A stretch of 64,000 bases of DNA from Sulfuriferula sp. AH1 (GTDB taxonomy: Bacteria; Pseudomonadota; Gammaproteobacteria; Burkholderiales; Sulfuriferulaceae): assembly GCF_002162035.1 (NCBI RefSeq), contig NZ_CP021138.1, forward strand, positions 2,790,001 through 2,854,000, in the 5' to 3' direction. The notes beneath the pieces are model-generated. The model was not told the origin of the DNA, searched no databases, and saw only the letters and a list, made by a program, of their open reading frames with translations. Positions 19,404 through 29,220 of this stretch are shown here, one piece after another (within the stretch, counting starts at the first letter, position 1; the number at the start of each line of letters is the position of its first letter). The translations under genes were made by a program, and so were the position numbers.

Positions 19404-19429
19404 CCGGGTGGCAATGACACGCCACCCGG
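19404..19429 (+). terminator. Hairpin between btuB and btuM
   Basis: A 9 bp GC-rich perfect stem CCGGGTGGC / GCCACCCGG with an 8-base loop lies 15 bp after the btuB stop. No long T run follows (CCCTTTAACC). It is probably a weak terminator or an mRNA processing element lowering expression of the downstream cob genes. Confidence 0.45.
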
Positions 19430-19453
19430 CCCTTTAACCACCAGGAGTCCATC

Positions 19454-20014
19454 ATGCACCTCACTCACCGCCAGCAAATCAACATCGGCCTCATCCTCAC
19501 ACTCATCATGGCGCTCACACGCAGCCATCACTGGGCGACATTACATGCGTTACCCGATGCTTCCTGGGCGATTTTCTTTCTGGTAGGCGTGTATCTGCGG
19601 CCATTATGGATAGCGCCGGGTTTGATTGCAGCGGCAATGCTGATTGATTACATCGCCATTACCCAATTCGGCGTATCCGGTTTTTGTGTCTCCCCCGCTT
19701 ACTGGCTACTGATACCGGCTTATGGCGCTCTGTTCATTGCGGGACGTGTGTACGCGCAACACTACAGCATGAGCCTGGCCACGCTGCCATGGCTGGCAGG
19801 CACGGCGTTAGTCGGTACGGTAACGGCTGAGCTGCTCTCCAGCGGCGGCTTTTATTTCTTCTCCGGGCGCTTCGCTGATCCTTCGCTGGCTGGATTCGTG
19901 CCGCGTTTCTTCGAATATTTCCCCACCATGCTGTCATCATTCACTCTGTATCTTGGCCTCGCGGCGATCATACATTTGCTGCTAGCCCCTCTACAGGAAA
20001 ACACCGCAGCATGA
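19454..20014 (+). CDS. btuM: BtuM-type cobalamin transporter (solitary ECF S-component), copy 1
   Basis: A 186-residue inner-membrane protein with about six hydrophobic helices. It has an N-terminal L-P-D-A-S motif (HALPDASWAIFFLVGVYLRP) and the loop SGFCVSPAYW, whose Cys78 matches the single cysteine that coordinates cobalt in the characterised BtuM of Thiobacillus denitrificans (Cys80 there). BtuM proteins import, and can decyanate, cobalamin without an ECF energising module. The placement between btuB and cobO in a riboswitch-controlled operon agrees. A paralogue with the same motifs lies at 31748-32302. The family assignment rests on these motifs and context, since no alignment could be run. 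Confidence 0.8.
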   Translation: MHLTHRQQINIGLILTLIMALTRSHHWATLHALPDASWAIFFLVGVYLRPLWIAPGLIAAAMLIDYIAITQFGVSGFCVSPAYWLLIPAYGALFIAGRVYAQHYSMSLATLPWLAGTALVGTVTAELLSSGGFYFFSGRFADPSLAGFVPRFFEYFPTMLSSFTLYLGLAAIIHLLLAPLQENTAA

Positions 20015-20631
20015 GCCTGACTCCGGAACAAATCGCCGAAAAAAATGCCCGCCACGCTGCCCGCATGGTACGCAAAAAAGCGGTGATAGATGCCTCTATC
20101 GCCCGTGCCACGGAAGACCGCGGTTTGCTCATCGTCATCACCGGCAATGGCAAAGGCAAAAGCACCTCGGCTTTCGGCACCATGGCCCGTGCGCTTGGCT
20201 ACGGCATGAAAGTCGGCGTTTGCCAGTTTATCAAAAGCCGTACCGACACCGGCGAAGAGGCTTTCTTCGGCAAGAATCCCAATGTTGAATGGCATGTTCT
20301 GGGCGATGGCTTTACCTGGGAAACCCAAAACCGCGAACAGGATATCGCTACTGCGGAACGCGGCTGGGCAGTTGCCACGCGCATGTTGAACGACCCCGGC
20401 TACCAGCTCGTGGTGCTCGACGAACTCACCTATTTGCTCAAGTACGACTATCTGGACAGTGACATGGTGCTGGATACCCTCGCTAACCGCCCCGACATGC
20501 AGCACGTCATCGTCACCGGACGCGGCGCACCGGACGCGCTCAATGAACTGGCCGATACCGTCTCCATCATCGCCGATGAAAAACATGCCTACCGTGCCGG
20601 GGTCAAAGCACAACGGGGTATCGATTTGTGA
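20011..20631 (+). CDS. cobO: Cob(I)yrinic acid a,c-diamide adenosyltransferase
   Basis: A 206-residue CobO/BtuR/CobA-type ATP:corrinoid adenosyltransferase. After a basic N-terminal helix (EKNARHAARMVRKKAVID) comes a P-loop GNGKGKST (about residues 45-52). Family blocks GTMARALGYGMKVGVCQFIKS, VVLDELTYLLKYDYL and VIVTGRGAPDALNELADTVS follow. It attaches the 5'-deoxyadenosyl group to reduced corrinoid. The start overlaps the btuM stop by four bases, and its own stop overlaps the next gene (GTGA), so the operon is translationally coupled. Confidence 0.96.
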   Translation: MSLTPEQIAEKNARHAARMVRKKAVIDASIARATEDRGLLIVITGNGKGKSTSAFGTMARALGYGMKVGVCQFIKSRTDTGEEAFFGKNPNVEWHVLGDGFTWETQNREQDIATAERGWAVATRMLNDPGYQLVVLDELTYLLKYDYLDSDMVLDTLANRPDMQHVIVTGRGAPDALNELADTVSIIADEKHAYRAGVKAQRGIDL

Positions 20632-21923
20632 GTGCCGCTACTTGCCCCGCATTATTCATTGCCGCACCAGCATCCAATCAGGGCAAAACCACGGTTACTG
20701 CCGGCCTGGCGCGCTACCACCGTAATCTGGGACGAACTGTGCGCGTGTTCAAAACCGGGCCGGATTTTCTCGACCCGATGATACTGGCACGCGCCTCCGG
20801 TCACCCCGTTTACCAGCTTGATTTATTCATGGGCGGCGAGGCGCACTGCCGCCAGTTGCTCTGGCAAGCTGCGCAAACTGCCGATTTAATCCTGATTGAA
20901 GGTGTCATGGGCTTGTTCGACGGCGCGCCCTCATCGGCCGATTTGGCCGTGACATTCGGCATTCCGGTGTTGGCTGTCATCGATGCAGGGGCAATGGCAC
21001 AAACCTTTGGCGCAATGGCGCACGGCTTGGCAAGCTACCGCACTGATTTGCCGTTTGCGGGTGTATTGGCGAACCGGGTTGCCAGCGCCGGCCACGCACA
21101 CATGTTGCAAAATAGTGTGCGACAAGGCACCCGTTACTACGGCGCATTATTTCGCGATGATGCAATCACGCTGCCCGAACGTCACCTGGGTCTGGTGCAA
21201 GCCAACGAAATCGCTGATCTCGAAATCCGGCTTGATACCCTCGCCACCAAATTTGCCGATACTGAACTGGCGCAATTGCCACCTGCCGTCACATTTACCG
21301 AACCGCCTGCCGCACCGGCTACCCCTGTATTACTCAGCGGCGTGCGTATTGCGGTTGCACGTGACGATGCATTTGCTTTCATTTATCCCGCCAACCTCGA
21401 CGTATTGCGCGAACTGGGTGCCACGGTCGAATTTTTTTCCCCGCTGACGGACAGTTCTTTACCAGATGCTGATGCGCTCTACTTGCCAGGCGGCTATCCT
21501 GAGCTACACCTGGATGCTTTGCAAAACAATACCGCCATGGGTGACGCAATCCGCCGGCATCATGCCGCGGGCAAACCCATCGTCGCCGAATGCGGCGGCA
21601 TGCTGGCATTACTGGACAGTCTCAGCGACAAGCACGGCAAGCAGGCTTCCATGTTCGGGCTGCTGACAGGTGATGCGGTGATGCAGCCCCGCCTGACTGC
21701 ACTGGCGTTGCAAAGCGTCGACCTGCCAGAAGGTACATTGCGGGGCCACACCTACCATCACTCGCGCCTGACTACTACGCTGACTCCGCTTGCCAAGGGT
21801 CTCTGTCCAAATGGCTACGCTACCTCTGAGGCTGTTTACCGGGTGGGACGGTTAACAGCCAGTTATATCCACACATATTTTCCCAGCAACCCACCGGCCA
21901 TTGCTGCACTTTTTACGCCGTGA
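20628..21923 (+). CDS. cobB: Cobyrinate a,c-diamide synthase
   Basis: A 431-residue CobB/CbiA enzyme that amidates the a and c carboxylates of (hydrogeno)cobyrinate with glutamine and ATP. The N-terminal dethiobiotin-synthetase-like domain has PALFIAAPASNQGKTTVTAGLARYH and FKTGPDFLDPMILARASG. The C-terminal class I glutaminase domain has LPGGYPELH and the catalytic Cys in IVAECGGMLALL, then GHTYHHSRL. It starts with GTG, overlapping cobO by four bases. No genes for the earlier corrin-ring steps lie in this window. Confidence 0.95.
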   Translation: MSAATCPALFIAAPASNQGKTTVTAGLARYHRNLGRTVRVFKTGPDFLDPMILARASGHPVYQLDLFMGGEAHCRQLLWQAAQTADLILIEGVMGLFDGAPSSADLAVTFGIPVLAVIDAGAMAQTFGAMAHGLASYRTDLPFAGVLANRVASAGHAHMLQNSVRQGTRYYGALFRDDAITLPERHLGLVQANEIADLEIRLDTLATKFADTELAQLPPAVTFTEPPAAPATPVLLSGVRIAVARDDAFAFIYPANLDVLRELGATVEFFSPLTDSSLPDADALYLPGGYPELHLDALQNNTAMGDAIRRHHAAGKPIVAECGGMLALLDSLSDKHGKQASMFGLLTGDAVMQPRLTALALQSVDLPEGTLRGHTYHHSRLTTTLTPLAKGLCPNGYATSEAVYRVGRLTASYIHTYFPSNPPAIAALFTP

Positions 21924-22573
21924 GCACGAACAAATTCAGCCAGGCTGAGTGTGATGCCGTATACCGCGTTATTCGCGAGCGGCGCGATATGCGTCATTTT
22001 CTGCCTGACCCGATCGATACCGACACCCTGCACCGCCTGCTTGCAGCCGCGCATCAGGCACCCAACGTCGGCCTGATGCAGCCCTGGCGTTTTATTCGCA
22101 TTACCCAGCCGGTACTGCGTCGCAGCATCCATGCACTGGCCGAAACCGAACGTATGCGCACAGCCGAAGCACTCGGCGAACGCCACAATGAATTCATGCG
22201 CCTCAAGGTAGAAGGTATCCTCGATTGCGGCGAACTGCTGGTCGCCGCGCTGATGGATGGCCGCGAGCGTTATGTATTCGGCCGTCGCACCCTGCCGGAA
22301 ATGGATCTGGCCTCAGTCGCCTGCGCGATACAAAATATGTGGCTAGCCGCAAGGGCAGAGGGATTGGGTTTGGGCTGGGTATCCCTGTTCGACCCTGATG
22401 CGCTGGCGCAATTGCTGACCATACCTGCAGGAGGAAAACCGGTTGCCATTTTGTGCCTGGGCCATGTCGCAGAATTTTATCCCGCCCCCATGCTGGAACT
22501 GGAAGGCTGGGACACACGTCGCGCGCTGGACAATATGCTGTTTGAAAACAATTGGGGAAACAAAACCCCATGA
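21920..22573 (+). CDS. bluB: 5,6-dimethylbenzimidazole synthase BluB
   Basis: A 217-residue flavin-destroying enzyme that makes the lower-ligand base DMB from FMNH2 and O2. It has the nitroreductase-like fold. BluB features are [17 protein letters not shown] at the N-terminus, [19 protein letters not shown], then [29 protein letters not shown] and [13 protein letters not shown]. The start (GTG) overlaps the cobB stop. Presence of oxygen-dependent BluB indicates that the cell makes true B12 aerobically. Its stop overlaps the cbiB ATG. Confidence 0.95.
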   Translation: MSTNKFSQAECDAVYRVIRERRDMRHFLPDPIDTDTLHRLLAAAHQAPNVGLMQPWRFIRITQPVLRRSIHALAETERMRTAEALGERHNEFMRLKVEGILDCGELLVAALMDGRERYVFGRRTLPEMDLASVACAIQNMWLAARAEGLGLGWVSLFDPDALAQLLTIPAGGKPVAILCLGHVAEFYPAPMLELEGWDTRRALDNMLFENNWGNKTP

Positions 22574-23484
22574 CCGGCGACTGGCTGATGCCGCTAGGCG
22601 TACTGCTGGATGTTTTGCTGGGTGAGACGCGCCACTGGCACCCGCTGGTCGGCTTTGGCCGACTGGCGAATCACCTGGAATCGCGACTGAACCGGCAACA
22701 GCCACTGTTTTTCAATCGTCTGCTGGGTATTCTGGCACTGATGCTGGTAGTTATACCCTGGGTGTATCTGGCATATCTCCTGGCGGGGGTCCCCCTTTAC
22801 GGCAACCTGTTCAGCGTGCTGATTCTCTATTTCACCCTGGGTTTGCACAGCCTGGCCGCACACACCCGCCCCATTGCCACCGCGCTAAGCGCTCATGATG
22901 TGCCCACAGCTCGCGAGCAATTGGCCCGTGTTGTCAGCCGCGACACCACCACGCTGGATGAAACCGGTATTGCCAAAGCAGCGGTTGAAACCGTGCTGGA
23001 AAACGGCAACGATGCAGTGTTTGCCGCCCTATTCTGGTTTGCCCTCGCCGGTGCGCCCGGTGCGCTGGCGTATCGGCTGGTCAACACGCTGGATGCCATG
23101 TGGGGCTACAAAACCCCGCGTTTTTACGCCTTTGGCTGGGCCGCCGCGCGGCTGGATGATGCGCTGAACTACCTGCCCGCCCGCTTGACGGCGCTGACGT
23201 ACGCCCTGTTCGGCAAAACACGGCAAGCCCTTTCCTGCTGGCGCAAGCAAGCCCCGCAATGGGACAGTCCTAACGCTGGTCCGGTCATGGCAGCCGGAGC
23301 CGGGGCTTTGGGTGTGCAATTAGGCGGCGTAGCGGTCTATCACGGACAAGAAGAAATTCGCCCTCAACTCGGTGCCGGGCCAGCGCCTGTAGCAGCCGAC
23401 ATTGATCGTGCACTAACACTGATACACAAAGGGGTATGGCTTTGGCTGGTACTCCATGCGGCAATGGGGCTGTGGCATGCTTGA
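22570..23484 (+). CDS. cbiB: Adenosylcobinamide-phosphate synthase
   Basis: A 304-residue inner-membrane protein (CbiB/CobD family) that joins cobyric acid to aminopropanol phosphate. It opens with [26 protein letters not shown], the family D-x-x-x-G-[ED]-x4-H-P-[LV] motif. Several hydrophobic helices follow, then [34 protein letters not shown] and [21 protein letters not shown]. The ATG at 22570 overlaps the bluB TGA (ATGA); an in-frame upstream ATG at 22552 would overlap more and is less likely. It overlaps cobD by eight bases. Confidence 0.95.
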   Translation: MTGDWLMPLGVLLDVLLGETRHWHPLVGFGRLANHLESRLNRQQPLFFNRLLGILALMLVVIPWVYLAYLLAGVPLYGNLFSVLILYFTLGLHSLAAHTRPIATALSAHDVPTAREQLARVVSRDTTTLDETGIAKAAVETVLENGNDAVFAALFWFALAGAPGALAYRLVNTLDAMWGYKTPRFYAFGWAAARLDDALNYLPARLTALTYALFGKTRQALSCWRKQAPQWDSPNAGPVMAAGAGALGVQLGGVAVYHGQEEIRPQLGAGPAPVAADIDRALTLIHKGVWLWLVLHAAMGLWHA

Positions 23485-24454
23485 GCATGGCGGCCGCCTG
23501 CGCCTTGCCGCGAGCGAGTGGGGCATCGCCGTGGAAAGCTGGCTGGATTTATCCACCGGCATTAATCCCGATAGCTGGCCTGTGCCTCCGATCCCACCCC
23601 ATCTCTGGCAGCGCCTGCCAGAAGACGACGATGGCCTATTAGTCGCCGCGCAACACTATTACCAAGCCCCCCATATTTTGCCCGTGGCCGGCTCGCAAGC
23701 GGCATTGCAGGCCTTGCCGGCACTGCGCGCCCCTGGCCGGGTGGGCATGTTTTTCCCAAGCTATGCCGAGCATGCACACGCGTGGGAAAAAGCCGGCCAT
23801 ACTGTCGTCCCCCTGACAGCCGATGCCATGCAACTGGACGACATCGACGTATTGCTGCTTATCCATCCAAACAACCCGACCGGAACCCGTTATGACAGCG
23901 CCCAGTTACTCGACTGGCACAGTCAGCTAGCCGCCCGTGGTGGCTGGCTGGTCGCGGATGAAGCCTACATCGACGTCGATCCCATGCACAGCCTGACACC
24001 TTACACTAATCGCAGCGGGCTTATCGTCATGCGCTCGCTGGGCAAGTTTTTTGGGCTGGCGGGTGCACGCGTCGGCTTTGTCATGGCGCAGGCCGAGTTA
24101 TTGCAGCGTCTGCAAGCCGAGCTTGGTCCGTGGACCATTGCCCACCCCGCACGCTGGCTTGCCATACAGGCTTTGCAAGATAGCGCCTGGCAGGCATACA
24201 GCCGGGCTCAGCTTGGGCAATCAACGGAACGACTGGCTGGCCTGCTACAACAGCATAAACTCGCCGTGCACGGCCGCACAGCGTTATTTCACTGGCTCAT
24301 TACCCCGCATGCCGCTCGGTTATACCAGCATCTCGCACAATGCGGCATATTGACGCGCCTTTTTACCGAACCCGTCAGCCTGCGTATTGGCCTGCCCGGT
24401 ACAGAGGCTGACTGGCAGCGTCTGGAACAAGGATTAAGCACATGGCAACGCTAA
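23477..24454 (+). CDS. cobD: L-threonine-O-3-phosphate decarboxylase-like aminotransferase
   Basis: A 325-residue PLP enzyme of the CobD/CobC group supplying aminopropanol phosphate to CbiB. It starts [17 protein letters not shown] and has [13 protein letters not shown] (family L-D-[FL]-S-x-N-x-N/P region). The PLP core consists of [26 protein letters not shown] and the Schiff-base lysine in [16 protein letters not shown]. The C-terminus has [18 protein letters not shown]. The start at 23477 is chosen for the family N-terminus and the short overlap with cbiB. The stop overlaps cobQ by 13 bases. Confidence 0.92.
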   Translation: MLEHGGRLRLAASEWGIAVESWLDLSTGINPDSWPVPPIPPHLWQRLPEDDDGLLVAAQHYYQAPHILPVAGSQAALQALPALRAPGRVGMFFPSYAEHAHAWEKAGHTVVPLTADAMQLDDIDVLLLIHPNNPTGTRYDSAQLLDWHSQLAARGGWLVADEAYIDVDPMHSLTPYTNRSGLIVMRSLGKFFGLAGARVGFVMAQAELLQRLQAELGPWTIAHPARWLAIQALQDSAWQAYSRAQLGQSTERLAGLLQQHKLAVHGRTALFHWLITPHAARLYQHLAQCGILTRLFTEPVSLRIGLPGTEADWQRLEQGLSTWQR

Positions 24455-25890
24455 TGGTGCAAGGCACCACCTCCGACGCCGGCAAGAGCACACTGGTAAC
24501 AGCGCTATGCCGCTGGCTGATGCGCCAGAACGTAGCCGTCGCCCCGTTCAAGCCGCAAAATATGGCCTTGAACAGCGCCGTAACCGCAGACGGCGGCGAG
24601 ATCGGCCGCGCACAGGCCGCGCAAGCCCGCGCCTGTGGCCTGTTCCCGCATACCGACATGAACCCCGTGCTGCTCAAACCCAATTCAGATACCGGCGCGC
24701 AGGTCATCATTCACGGCCACAGCATCGGCAACATGGAAGCACTGGATTATCATGCCTACAAAGGCACCGCGCGCGCTGCGGTACTGGCTTCGTACCAGCG
24801 CCTGAACGCCCAATATCAGGCCGTTATCGTGGAAGGTGCCGGCAGCCCCGCTGAAATCAACCTGCGCGAAGGCGACATTGCCAACATGGGCTTTGCCGAA
24901 GCCGTGGATTGCCCGGTGATCCTGATTGCCGACATCGACCGCGGCGGCGTGTTCGCCCATCTGGTCGGCACGCTGGCATTGCTGTCCGCATCGGAACAGG
25001 CGCGCGTCAAAGGTTTTGTTATCAATCGTTTCCGTGGCGATTTGAGTTTATTGCAGCCCGGTCTGGACTGGCTGGAAGCCAAAACCGGCAAACCGATATT
25101 CGGCGTGTTGCCGTATTTGCCCGGCCTGAATCTGGAGGCGGAAGACGCACTGCCACACAAAGCCGAGCAGCCGCAGGGACAATTCAACATCATCGTCCCC
25201 GCCCTGCCGCACATCAGCAATCACACCGATTTTGATGCATTGCGCCTCAACCCATACGTCAATCTGCAATTCATTGCGCCCAACAGTTCACCCTCGCCCG
25301 CCGACCTCATCATCCTGCCCGGCTCAAAGTCCGTGCGCACCGATATCGCCTGGCTCAAACAAAAAGGCTGGGACAGCGCCATCGCCAGACACCTGCGCTA
25401 CGGCGGCAAACTCATCGGCATCTGCGGCGGCCTGCAAATGCTGGGCACAGCCATCCACGACCCGCTGGGCATAGAAGGAGAAGCTGGCAGCAGCGCCGGA
25501 CTGGGTCTGCTGGAACTGGAAACTACACTGGCGGCGAGCAAGCAGTTACGCAATGTCAGCGGCATCCTCAGCCTCAACCATGCCGCCATTGCCGGCTATG
25601 AAATCCACGCTGGCATCAGCCAGGGTGCAGCGCTGCAACATCCCGCGGCATGGCTGGACGGCAACCGTCCGGACGGCGCCATCTCGCCCGATAGGCAGAT
25701 ACTCGCTACCTATGTCCACGGCATTTTCGACATCCCCGCAAGCTGCGACGCGCTGCTGGCATGGGCCGGTTTGCATCAGGCACACAGCCCGGACCTGGAT
25801 GCACTCTATGAAGCCAGCCTGGACAGACTCGCCGACAATGTCGAACAGCATCTGGACACCTCAAAATTGAAAGCCATGCTCAACCTATGA
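24442..25890 (+). CDS. cobQ: Cobyric acid synthase
   Basis: A 482-residue CobQ/CbiP glutamine amidotransferase that amidates the b, d, e and g side chains of adenosylcobyrinate diamide. The N-terminal ATPase domain starts [22 protein letters not shown] and has [23 protein letters not shown]. It continues with [14 protein letters not shown] and [19 protein letters not shown]. The glutaminase domain has [14 protein letters not shown], the nucleophile in [12 protein letters not shown] and a C-terminal TYVHGIFD. The stop overlaps cobU by four bases. Confidence 0.96.
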   Translation: MATLMVQGTTSDAGKSTLVTALCRWLMRQNVAVAPFKPQNMALNSAVTADGGEIGRAQAAQARACGLFPHTDMNPVLLKPNSDTGAQVIIHGHSIGNMEALDYHAYKGTARAAVLASYQRLNAQYQAVIVEGAGSPAEINLREGDIANMGFAEAVDCPVILIADIDRGGVFAHLVGTLALLSASEQARVKGFVINRFRGDLSLLQPGLDWLEAKTGKPIFGVLPYLPGLNLEAEDALPHKAEQPQGQFNIIVPALPHISNHTDFDALRLNPYVNLQFIAPNSSPSPADLIILPGSKSVRTDIAWLKQKGWDSAIARHLRYGGKLIGICGGLQMLGTAIHDPLGIEGEAGSSAGLGLLELETTLAASKQLRNVSGILSLNHAAIAGYEIHAGISQGAALQHPAAWLDGNRPDGAISPDRQILATYVHGIFDIPASCDALLAWAGLHQAHSPDLDALYEASLDRLADNVEQHLDTSKLKAMLNL

Positions 25891-26474
25891 CCCATCTCAT
25901 CCTCGGCGGCGCCCGCTCCGGCAAAAGCCGCCATGCCGAACAACTCGCGATAGCCAGCCAGCGGACTGTCAGCGTCATCGTCACCGCCCAGGCGCAAGAC
26001 GACGAAATGGCCCAGCGCATCGCCCACCACCAAGCCAACCGCCCCTCACACTGGCAAGTCATCGAAGCGCCGCTGAATCTGGCCGCGGCACTGCAAATTC
26101 ACGCCCGCGACGGCCACTGCATCATCGTCGATTGCCTCACCCTCTGGCTCAGCAACCTGCTATGCCAGACACCCGAACAACTGCAACACGAACGCGACGC
26201 ACTGCTGACCCTGCTCCCCACCCTGCCCGGCACCGTATTGCTGGTCAGCAACGAAGTCGGCATGGGCATCATCCCTCTAGGCGAACTCACCCGCCGCTTT
26301 GTCGATGAAGCAGGCTGGCTCAATCAGGCGGTAGCAGGAGTATGTGAGCGGGTGACGCTGGTGGCGGCAGGGTTGCCGCTGGTGTTGAAGCAAGAAATAA
26401 CTAGTACAGACCATGCAAATAACCCCGAGACTGCCGGTTTTCGAGAATTGCCTCGACCCGACTTCCAGCGGTAG
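25887..26474 (+). CDS. cobU: Adenosylcobinamide kinase / adenosylcobinamide-phosphate guanylyltransferase
   Basis: A 195-residue bifunctional CobU/CobP enzyme. It begins [21 protein letters not shown] with the P-loop GGARSGKS, and has [13 protein letters not shown] and [34 protein letters not shown], all diagnostic. The normal family end is around GLPLVLK. Here about 25 extra residues ([20 protein letters not shown] and onward) follow, with no resemblance to the family. This suggests that the original 3' end was altered at the junction with the AT-rich island that begins just downstream. Last gene of the plus-strand cobalamin run. Confidence 0.94.
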   Translation: MTHLILGGARSGKSRHAEQLAIASQRTVSVIVTAQAQDDEMAQRIAHHQANRPSHWQVIEAPLNLAAALQIHARDGHCIIVDCLTLWLSNLLCQTPEQLQHERDALLTLLPTLPGTVLLVSNEVGMGIIPLGELTRRFVDEAGWLNQAVAGVCERVTLVAAGLPLVLKQEITSTDHANNPETAGFRELPRPDFQR

Positions 26475-26574
26475 CAGCCTTGCGCAAAACCGCCCGGTTG
26501 CTAGATGGCTCATTCGGTAATCCCCTCACCCAATAGAAGCATTTACACAATCTAAATTTACAGCTTCCATAGCG

Positions 26575-27054
26575 TTATTTTTGTTGTTTTCTTACGTATT
26601 TACCGTCAGCAATAACTGCGTGACCAAAACCGCAACCGAAATTGTAATCATCTGTTTTTTCTTCAACTAAAACATATTTTTTTGTAAAAACCATCTTAAT
26701 TTTGCAAGATGGGTCATCATCATGCGGTTCATAAATGGCTGTATTATTTTTGTAATTCAATGTGGAAATAAAAGAGCCTGAGTTATAACTAGAAAGTCCT
26801 TTGTTTACATCGAATTCAACGTGAACGCTCCCTTTGCTAATAAGTTTTGCTTTGATGTTCCCAGAATAACCATCAAAGCCGATTACTTTACCCTTTGAGG
26901 TTTTTATATACTTTGGTGGTGGTGTTAACTCATAAATTCCTGTCGGATTAACATATAATTTTTCTATGTTTGTGCTGGCGTTTACAGAGGATATTAATGA
27001 CATCAAAACAAATGCTTTAATGAATACCTGAAATCGTTTAGTGATCTGCATCAT
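26575..27054 (-). CDS. Hypothetical secreted protein, candidate immunity protein
   Basis: A 159-residue protein starting at the double Met (MMQITKRFQVFIKAFVLMSL) with a Sec signal peptide ending near SSVNAS. The mature part is beta-rich, with two cysteines (PSCKIK, NFGCGFG) that could pair. Not recognised. It is the last gene of an AT-rich minus-strand cluster behind a PAAR gene and two cell-wall-hydrolase-like sequences. A periplasmic protein in that position is typical of an immunity protein against a peptidoglycan-targeting toxin, but this is inference. The ORF continues upstream to 27162, overlapping the lysozyme-like fragment; the shorter start is preferred for its signal peptide. Confidence 0.6.
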   Translation of the reverse strand: MMQITKRFQVFIKAFVLMSLISSVNASTNIEKLYVNPTGIYELTPPPKYIKTSKGKVIGFDGYSGNIKAKLISKGSVHVEFDVNKGLSSYNSGSFISTLNYKNNTAIYEPHDDDPSCKIKMVFTKKYVLVEEKTDDYNFGCGFGHAVIADGKYVRKQQK

Positions 27055-27304
27055 AGCTTTCCCCCATAAACATGGTGGCTTCTTGCCTTCTTCTGCGTAC
27101 ATTTCCGTGACTAGCTCTATAACTTCTAATAAAATTAGGCATCTCAGTATAGTTTCCAGCATTCACAATGCTGATAATTTCTGGTGTATGCCCAATACCA
27201 TTGTTAAATACTAAAGATACGAGTGAATCGTACTCGTATTGATGCAGTGGTACATGAACAGAGTTATTAACAGGCTCGATGTTAATAATGGGGGGGATTA
27301 CCAT
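27038..27304 (-). pseudogene. C-terminal fragment of a phage-type (GH24) lysozyme-like domain
   Basis: The 88-residue ORF matches the C-terminal half of T4/P22-type lysozymes: LHQYEYDSLVSLVFNNGIGH (family Q-x-[EQ]-x-D-A-L-[VL]-S-[FL]-x-[FY]-N), NAGNYTEMPNFIRSY and RRRRQEATMFM (family [NR]-R-R-x-x-E). The N-terminal lobe with the catalytic Glu is absent, so it should be inactive as an enzyme alone. It starts directly after the stop of the neighbouring secreted protein (TGAATG). It is most simply a remnant of a second lysozyme effector in a T6SS-type cassette, although translation of the fragment is possible. Confidence 0.65.
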
Positions 27305-27835
27305 TCATTGCCATGTAGTAGATAAAGCTTTCATGTTCTCCCACTCTTCTAAACTTAAATCTAAATTCTGCTTTTTATTAAGTCTTATCAATTTGATTTT
27401 AGTGGAAGTCCCTTTTTCTGAAAGGTAATAACCGTCTTTTTGAACCATTGTACCGATAACAGCATTAGAGGTTATTTTTCCTGAAAATTCAAGTAACTCT
27501 TTGGAAGGTCTGTCTTTCTTTATAATCCCAGGCACAGATTCAGAGCCAGCGGAAAGTTTTGCTTTAAATGATAAATAATGGCGTTTAGGCTCGTATTTAA
27601 TATCGTATAGCACTCCAGATGCTGGCTCCTCCGATCCGTTAGCCATACCTATACGCCCGACAATTTCCTTATTGAACTTGTAGAGACCCAGATTGAAACC
27701 AGAAAGGCAATGAGGGTCTTCACCAGCATCCCAAAACATATTAGAGTATTCGCCAATTGAAACCGCTTTAGACTCATTTGCAAATGCACTGTTAACAGAG
27801 AGCAGCATAAACAACGAAAATATAAATAATTTCAT
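27305..27835 (-). CDS. Hypothetical secreted protein, candidate immunity protein for the M15-like effector
   Basis: A 176-residue protein with a clear Sec signal peptide (MKLFIFSLFMLLSVNSAFAN, cleavage after AFA). The mature protein is polar and beta-rich (VGRIGMANGSEEPASGVLYD, RHYLSFKAKLSAGSESVPG) and its end is Lys/Asn-rich. Not recognised. It starts one base after the stop of the M15-like peptidase gene. That close coupling and the export signal fit a periplasmic immunity protein paired with a cell-wall-degrading effector. AT content is well above that of the flanking cobalamin genes. Confidence 0.65.
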   Translation of the reverse strand: MKLFIFSLFMLLSVNSAFANESKAVSIGEYSNMFWDAGEDPHCLSGFNLGLYKFNKEIVGRIGMANGSEEPASGVLYDIKYEPKRHYLSFKAKLSAGSESVPGIIKKDRPSKELLEFSGKITSNAVIGTMVQKDGYYLSEKGTSTKIKLIRLNKKQNLDLSLEEWENMKALSTTWQ

Positions 27836-27836
27836 C

Positions 27837-28460
27837 TTAGTGTCCTGTCGCTGACCAGTGTGGTCTATCTTGGGTACCGCCAACAAATTTTATGACTCCA
27901 TAGCTACGTCCTACTTCTTTTAGTTGTAAATTCATTCCATCTCTTGGTGTTGTTGTGATTGTGACCATTGTTCCATCTTGTTTAGCTATACATAAATTAC
28001 CACTCCATGAAATAGACATATCAATAGCTATGCGCTCCATATGCAAAGTATGCAATGAGGGTGGAGTATCTTGAGCTAAGATTTGTATGCCAAATCCATA
28101 TACCATCTTACGGGCTGCTTCAACTGAGGCTTGATGAGTAGTGTGTACCCATTCTATATTTATATTATTCATGTGCGGTACGTTTGCCGGATTAAAACCA
28201 TTCCGATAAATTTTATGCGCCCAATGCATTAAATAAGCTCTTTCTGGCGGTCGGTATGTCGAACTAATATTTTTATGTCCACCAGCTGCTTCAATCGCAG
28301 CAATAAAAGCATCGCAAGAAGCTTTAAACTCCGGTGTCAGTGTATTAGTTGAGTTACTTCCGGGAAATCGTGAACACCATTGAGGACCACTTAATTCATC
28401 GTGTACCTCAACAACCACAGGGTTCTGAATTGTTACAGGTGTTAGTTGTGCTGTCGTCAT
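27837..28460 (-). CDS. Peptidase M15-like peptidoglycan hydrolase, putative T6SS effector
   Basis: A 207-residue protein with no signal peptide, in a position to be delivered by the PAAR protein with which it overlaps by 53 bp. Features of M15/VanY-type zinc peptidases are NISSTYRPPERAYLMHWAHKI (family S-x-Y-R-[ST/P]). Next is SLHTLHMERIAIDMSI, which corresponds to S-x-H-x3-x-A-x-D with His and Asp as zinc ligands. The C-terminal DRPHWSATGH corresponds to the [ED]-x2-H-W motif. It would cut peptidoglycan stem peptides in a target cell. A secreted protein gene follows by one base. The assignment is motif-based. Confidence 0.65.
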   Translation of the reverse strand: MTTAQLTPVTIQNPVVVEVHDELSGPQWCSRFPGSNSTNTLTPEFKASCDAFIAAIEAAGGHKNISSTYRPPERAYLMHWAHKIYRNGFNPANVPHMNNINIEWVHTTHQASVEAARKMVYGFGIQILAQDTPPSLHTLHMERIAIDMSISWSGNLCIAKQDGTMVTITTTPRDGMNLQLKEVGRSYGVIKFVGGTQDRPHWSATGH

Positions 28461-28992
28461 AATATGGAACCTCTATTTTTGCTATTTGGGCTGAGTTTGA
28501 AAAGACTTTTTCGGTATGCCCGTTTTCATCCGTAACACCTTCAAACTCACGTCCATCATCTAACGTTATTTTGTATCTGGCATTCGAGGCATTCCTTCCT
28601 GTTTTTGCGTATTTAGCATGAAAAAATAGATCGTACTTAATCCCCACATCATCTTCTTCAGCCACATAAGGACTGAACAAGGACGCAAACGCATCGCTGC
28701 TGTTATTGCTGCTCGCATTACCGCCGCCCATGTCCTTGTAGGTAGGTTGTTGGCTGGCAATCAGGACTGCTCCGCACGAAGTTTTGTAGCCATCCAGTGC
28801 TACGGGTGCGCCATCCACTATCATAGTGGGGTCACCCTCAATAATGCTGGTCGCCCTTTTGCAGTGCGGACAATAAACCTTATCCCCCAATCTTGCGATT
28901 CTGCGTCCGTTCGTCGTTGAGAATGCTGAACCCTCTAGTACCGTTCCGCCATGTGAGGTTTTGTCGCCTTCGACAATAAATGCTCTACCCAT
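28408..28992 (-). CDS. PAAR-domain protein (T6SS spike tip) with C-terminal extension
   Basis: A 194-residue protein. Residues 1-80 form a PAAR domain: GRAFIVEGDKTSHGGTVLEG, GRRIARLGDKVYCPHCKRAT, IVDGAPVALDGYKTSCGAVLI, with its regular Gly/His/Cys pattern. A Ser/Asn-rich linker is followed by a small beta domain (KITLDDGREFEGVTDENGHTEKV) often found behind PAAR or VgrG as a carrier or adaptor region. It caps the VgrG spike and carries effectors. No vgrG, hcp or tss genes are in the window, so this is an orphan cassette dependent on a T6SS elsewhere. First gene of the AT-rich island; the 228 bp upstream holds no other gene. Confidence 0.85.
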   Translation of the reverse strand: MGRAFIVEGDKTSHGGTVLEGSAFSTTNGRRIARLGDKVYCPHCKRATSIIEGDPTMIVDGAPVALDGYKTSCGAVLIASQQPTYKDMGGGNASSNNSSDAFASLFSPYVAEEDDVGIKYDLFFHAKYAKTGRNASNARYKITLDDGREFEGVTDENGHTEKVFSNSAQIAKIEVPYYDDSTTNTCNNSEPCGC

Positions 28993-29220
28993 CTTGCCCC
29001 CAAAGTAAGTTATTTGCGTATCCGACAGGGCGGATACAGTTTTTAGTATGATTAAGAATAATGTTTGTGATTATTATGTCGCAATTTTCTTGCGTATAAG
29101 ACGGCGTTTATCTTACATTATTTGGCGCAATGATTAAAGCCGAAAAAACATTGCAATGGGGATTGCCTAACTTCAGCTATTTGCTTTATACGGTTTTAGA
29201 AGAACTCCAACGCGTATATA

